From: Calycina herbarum
Lineage: Eukaryota; Ascomycota; Leotiomycetes; Helotiales; Pezizellaceae
DNA length: 64,000 nt
Assembly: GCA_001414485.1 (NCBI GenBank)
Contig: LLEY01000014.1
Coordinates: 1 to 64,000 of the forward strand
Direction of reading: 5' to 3'
Below, piece by piece: positions 60,566 to 64,000 of this stretch; position 1 is the first letter of the stretch; the number at the start of each line of letters is the position of its first letter. Made by a program: the position numbers and the translations under genes. The notes beneath the pieces are model-generated. The model was not told the origin of the DNA and did no database searches. It saw only the letters and a list, made by a program, of their open reading frames with translations.

Positions 60566-61567
60566 CTAATCCATATACAACCTTGCACCCCCCTCCGTCG
60601 GACCATCCTCCATAACCGTGTAATTTCCCTTTTCCGCCTCATTAAGCACCAAATCCTCCGCCCTAGCTACAGCCAACTTCGCCTCAGGACACCACCTCCA
60701 CATCTCCTCAATCTTATCACCTCCCAAGGCCTGCCACTGCGAACTCTTATTCACACCATGATATCCCAAGGGCCGTTCCCCCCACACCAAATCAACCGAG
60801 AACCCGGAGGCCGTTTTCTCATCCGGAAAAACACCACCTAATTCCCTCATCTTCCTACAAAACCAGACATCTTCGAAGACACCATCTCCACTCCCCTTTT
60901 CATCCACATCATCATCGATGTTGTATGCATTTACGACCTGTCTCGCAAGAGGAACATTTCGTAAAGAAAGACCCCCATTAAAAGCCCCCTCAACCCACGG
61001 ATGCCACGCCCCAACAAAGGCGTATCCAAAAAAATCCTCGACTTTCCGCACGCTGTTGGCGCAGAGGATACTATCCGTCTGAAAGTTCAACATGTATTCC
61101 GCGTCCCCCATAAGATTCCAAAACCATTCGGACGCCAGGAAATGGCTCAACCCCAAATATTTCCCAAGATATGGTTCCGATGGTAACTCGATAATCTTGA
61201 CCTGTCCGCTCGCCACAAGTCTTCTGAAGGGCTGCGAGCCGTGGCCATACGCAGAAAGGGTGTGCAGCGTTGATGCGCGGGTGAGGAAGATGACCGGCCA
61301 AGAAGGGCCGAGGACGGATGCGAAGTGGAGAATTAGGGGGATGAGGGTTGGTAGGGCGCGAGTCTCTATTATGACTGCGACTTTGTCTTTTATAGGACAA
61401 TCATCGTGTGCTGCGAGGGAGGAGGTCGAAGGAATTCGAAGGGGAGAAAGGAGGGAGGAGAGGCTCCCATGGTCCTCTGTTGTTCGCCACCAGTAGGTAG
61501 TCGTGCTGATGATGAAGATTGTGAAGCAGGCGAGAGCGGCGAAGATGAGGGGTCGTCCTCTCATCAT
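60566..61567 (-). CDS. Type II membrane protein, DUF5672-like putative glycosyltransferase
   Basis: A single exon. From the ATG at 61567 it gives 333 aa: MMRGRPLIFAALACFTIFIISTTTYWW is a signal anchor, followed by a lumenal domain. Key parts are DKVAVIIETRALPTLIPLILHFASVLG, LGLSHFLASEWFWNL, YMLNFQTDSILC (a DxD-like QTDS site), FVGAWHPW, FNGGLSLRN and VFEDVWFCRKM. This order fits DUF5672 proteins, which look like GT-A glycosyltransferases of the Golgi. The donor and acceptor are unknown. The frame is open to an earlier ATG at 61738, which would add 57 residues without a clear role, so I prefer 61567 because the anchor then starts the protein. Confidence 0.75.
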   Translation of the reverse strand: MMRGRPLIFAALACFTIFIISTTTYWWRTTEDHGSLSSLLSPLRIPSTSSLAAHDDCPIKDKVAVIIETRALPTLIPLILHFASVLGPSWPVIFLTRASTLHTLSAYGHGSQPFRRLVASGQVKIIELPSEPYLGKYLGLSHFLASEWFWNLMGDAEYMLNFQTDSILCANSVRKVEDFFGYAFVGAWHPWVEGAFNGGLSLRNVPLARQVVNAYNIDDDVDEKGSGDGVFEDVWFCRKMRELGGVFPDEKTASGFSVDLVWGERPLGYHGVNKSSQWQALGGDKIEEMWRWCPEAKLAVARAEDLVLNEAEKGNYTVMEDGPTEGGARLYMD

Positions 61568-62544
61568 GGCGAGTTCACATATCGTGGGATGAATTGAGGA
61601 GAGAGAAAAGAGTACGCGCGGAGATATTTCTTGGTTGTGTCCAACATCTTGGATACGGGTTAGATTGTCGGAGGTTTTCTGACGTATTAGATCGTTCAAT
61701 TTCGATATAGAACCCCGGATGGGGATTGCGATTGCCAAATCTGGGGCTCCTGGGGATAATTGATGAATTCCCTTGTAAGCAATTTCCCCGCGGAAAGATA
61801 GGGGTGGATTTACGCCACTGTGGCGCTTGCTTGTGATAAGGCTCTTATTCTAATTTGGTAGGAATACTCGGTAGGATAAGACTACTATTATCGAAAAGAG
61901 TTGGTAAAGTCATATGCTAAGTCTCAAAGAACCACTGGATTGTAATATAGGGAAAAAACGAATATTTCTAGACTTGGAAAAGAAAGAAAGAAGACAAGAA
62001 GAGAAAGAGAAGTGTGAACGGACACAGAATGAAATATCGCCGGAAAGAAAGAAAAGGCTCAAAAGTCGCACATGCACAGTTAACTATACAAACAGACTGT
62101 CTTCATTCCCACAGAACTCGCATCTACAAAGGTAAGAATATACCTCTTGATTTTCCATCAAGAGAAACGAAAGGCAACGATTCAAAAATATAGGAAAACA
62201 AGACTCTTAAACACAGCACCCAAAAATCAACACCAGAAGAAGAAATGAGGAAAACCCCAACACATAAGATAGTATATATTTGAGGTCCAGATTAGGCCGC
62301 GATGAAAATCCCAATGGGTAAGTACCTATTTTTCCCGCACCTAATCAACTCCACTCAAGTGCAAAAGAACAACCTTCCCAATTGTAGGAAATGCAAATCC
62401 CGGGAATCCCCCAAACTCCATCGCAATGCAGCCAAAAAAGCAACGTTCCTCGCGAAGAACCTCCCTCCCCACCCCGATTATTCTTAAAACATCATCCCTT
62501 CGACTCCTTGGAACAATTTACGTTATGTTCCCCGTAGAAGAACC
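61568..62544. other. Interval without supported gene
   Basis: A/G-rich sequence with small frames (61914-62135, 62302-62487) and no domains. Confidence 0.4.
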
Positions 62545-63652
62545 TCACTCCCCACCCCCATGAATCTTCAAAAACTCCTCCCTCCACTCCCTCCCACAAA
62601 CCTTCCGCTCAACAGCCTCCTCCTCATAAAGCAAAAAGTCGTCCTCCCCAAGGTCACTCGTCTCCTCCCACATCTTCTGAAACTCCGCGTCCCCATCCCC
62701 GGTACTCCCATTTATCGCCCAAATATTCTCTCGTAATCTCTTATGCCGTTCACGATCTTCTTCTATCCGTTGCTCCACCTGTTTCTTATCCAATTTTGGC
62801 GCTTTGGAAACAGATGGTCGATGTGTAGTGCCGGTCATTTCTGTATCCCCAGAAGGAGAAATGGGAGAGGAGGGGTGGGTGTGGGTGTCGCGGGAGATGA
62901 GGCATTCTTCGATTTCGGCGAGGGTTTGGGGGAGGAGAAAGGTTTTTTGGGAGAGGTGTTGGAGGACCTTAATTATTTTTCTATTAGCATAATTCCAACT
63001 CCCTGAGTATAGACGCCCGGGAATGGGGGAATGACCAACCATTCTCACGACCTTAACATTCGCAGCTCCAGAACCATCTTCCGGCGCAACAGCATCCACA
63101 ATCCTCAAGATATCTCGTTGCATCATACGGACGTAATCGTGATGGCCTTCTCGGGCAGCCATATCGCAGAGGTGCTCGATGAAGTACATTATGTTTGCGC
63201 GGTTGTTCATGGAATTCTGCTTTGTTTTTATCGATCATTAGCCACTGTATTCCTTTCCTTTCCCTCCTCTGCCCATTCCCATTCCCCTCCTTCCCCGACC
63301 CTCGAAACAAATTGTCTGCTCAGCAGGTGGGAGGGAAACTCACACGTTCCAACTGCTCCAGAATACAATTATGCAAATCCTCATCCATATCCCGAAACTT
63401 CAAGGCATACTGCGCCGCCTTATTCGCACTCGTAACAGAGGCATTTAAATGCTGCAAATGCTGCGTAAACCGGATGCGCACCTCGAAGGGATCCATATTT
63501 CTCTCTCGTGTCGTCTTCCCGTACTTGTTGCTATTTCGTGTATTTGCTACCGTCGCAGTGTTGTCTTCATTTTTGTGGTTGATGGAGGGCGATGAGGCTG
63601 ATGATCCATACGGAGGCGGGATTCTCAAGATGTTTTTGTGGGGGAGTGACAT
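62545..63652 (-). CDS. ctk3: CTD kinase subunit gamma (Ctk3-like)
   Basis: Exons 63652-63344 and 63216-62545 give 326 aa. The N-terminal domain reads DPFEVRIRFTQHLQHLNASVTSANKAAQYALKF and continues over the intron into NSMNNRANIMYFIEHLCDMA, the CID-like helical fold of Ctk3. The C-terminal domain contains KVEQRIEEDRERHKRLRENIWAI-like and EFQKMWEETSDLGEDDFLLYEEE blocks known from the family. The CTDK-I complex phosphorylates the C-terminal repeat of RNA polymerase II to support elongation. The region before residue 50 is Ser/Asn-rich and probably disordered. It diverges from the P5C reductase gene with 172 bp between the two start codons. Confidence 0.88.
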
Positions 63653-63824
63653 GGTTCCTGGATTTTGACGTGTTAGAGGGGTTAAACTAGTTTGGGTAGT
63701 GAATTCACCTTTAGTTTCTTATCGGCCGCAATCGGTTCTGCCCCTCCTCTAAGTCGTCACCTTCTCAATTGAAACTTCAACTTGTTCGTCGCAAAGAATT
63801 AGAACTCGAAAATCAATTCTCGAG
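63653..63824. promoter_or_regulatory. Shared divergent promoter region of ctk3 and P5C reductase genes
   Basis: Only 172 bp separate the two start codons, which leaves room for a single shared promoter. I see no clear TATA box. CT-rich stretches lie on the P5C reductase side. Confidence 0.5.
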
Positions 63825-64000
63825 ATGGCTTCAAATGGATCCGTACAGTCAGAAATGACATTAACTGTTTTAGGATGTGGTAAGTTCCTGTCCTTTCGTT
63901 GTGCGCTTCAAAAAACAAAAGTGGTCTCGAGGAGTCAGAAATACAGGAAGCTCCCAAGATAGAAAAAAGCTAATCACCCAACCCCTCTAGGGACGATGGG
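63825..64000 (+). CDS. Pyrroline-5-carboxylate reductase, 5' end only
   Basis: Exon 1 is 63825-63879 and exon 2 begins at 63991 and leaves the window after ten bases. The joined start reads MASNGSVQSEMTLTVLGCGTMG, the N-terminal nucleotide-binding GxGxMG motif of ProC/Pro3. The enzyme reduces pyrroline-5-carboxylate to proline. The intron (63880-63990) has a GTAAGT donor and a CTAATC branch-like site. Only about 21 residues can be seen, so the family call rests on the motif and its place near the start. Confidence 0.7.

Overview
The window is fungal genomic DNA from a filamentous ascomycete, most likely a leotiomycete (Helotiales/Sclerotiniaceae-like; the lineage is inferred from protein character only). 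Genes carry short introns of about 45-170 bp with GT(A/G)AGT-type donors and CTAAC-like branch points. The first 13.2 kb is A+T-rich repeat DNA in which CA and TG dinucleotides are strongly depleted in favour of TA while CG survives, the usual scar of repeat-induced point mutation (RIP).

Layout. 1-13229 is a transposon island: a decayed Gypsy retrotransposon interrupted by a Fot1/pogo DNA transposon, which is itself interrupted by a Copia element with both LTRs and a 5-bp target duplication. A second partial Copia and three solo LTRs of the same family surround it. From about 13.3 kb the composition changes to ordinary gene-bearing DNA.

Genes in order: a 3-hydroxyisobutyrate-dehydrogenase-like reductase (+), a cytochrome P450 (-), a secreted BBE-type FAD oxidase (+), a GNAT-like protein (-), coronin (+), a secreted Asp/Asn-rich repeat protein (+), a small acidic-tailed unknown (+), a secreted TAP-like serine peptidase (+), a Cdc4-type F-box/WD40 protein (+), an F-box-like/PHD-finger protein (-) with a decayed partial duplicate beside it, pyruvate dehydrogenase E1 alpha (-), a decayed coiled-coil/Cys-rich gene (-) with a minisatellite at its 5' end, a ZIP zinc transporter (-), a deuterolysin protease (+), Hat1 histone acetyltransferase (+), a type II membrane protein of glycosyltransferase-like character (-), the CTD-kinase gamma subunit Ctk3 (-), and the 5' end of pyrroline-5-carboxylate reductase (+), which runs off the window. 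For the spliced genes I placed introns by hand; in each complete model the summed exons are a multiple of three.

The genes do not form one pathway. Conserved housekeeping functions (actin dynamics, SCF ubiquitin ligase, mitochondrial pyruvate oxidation, zinc transport, chromatin assembly, RNA polymerase II CTD phosphorylation, proline synthesis) are mixed with secreted enzymes (FAD oxidase, TAP-like peptidase, deuterolysin) and lineage-specific proteins. I found no CRISPR array and no convincing defence or biosynthetic cluster. The most unusual material is the three-deep transposon nest with a length-variable LTR, two minisatellites, the exon-repeat secreted protein, a MITE-like pair, and the decaying lineage-specific genes.
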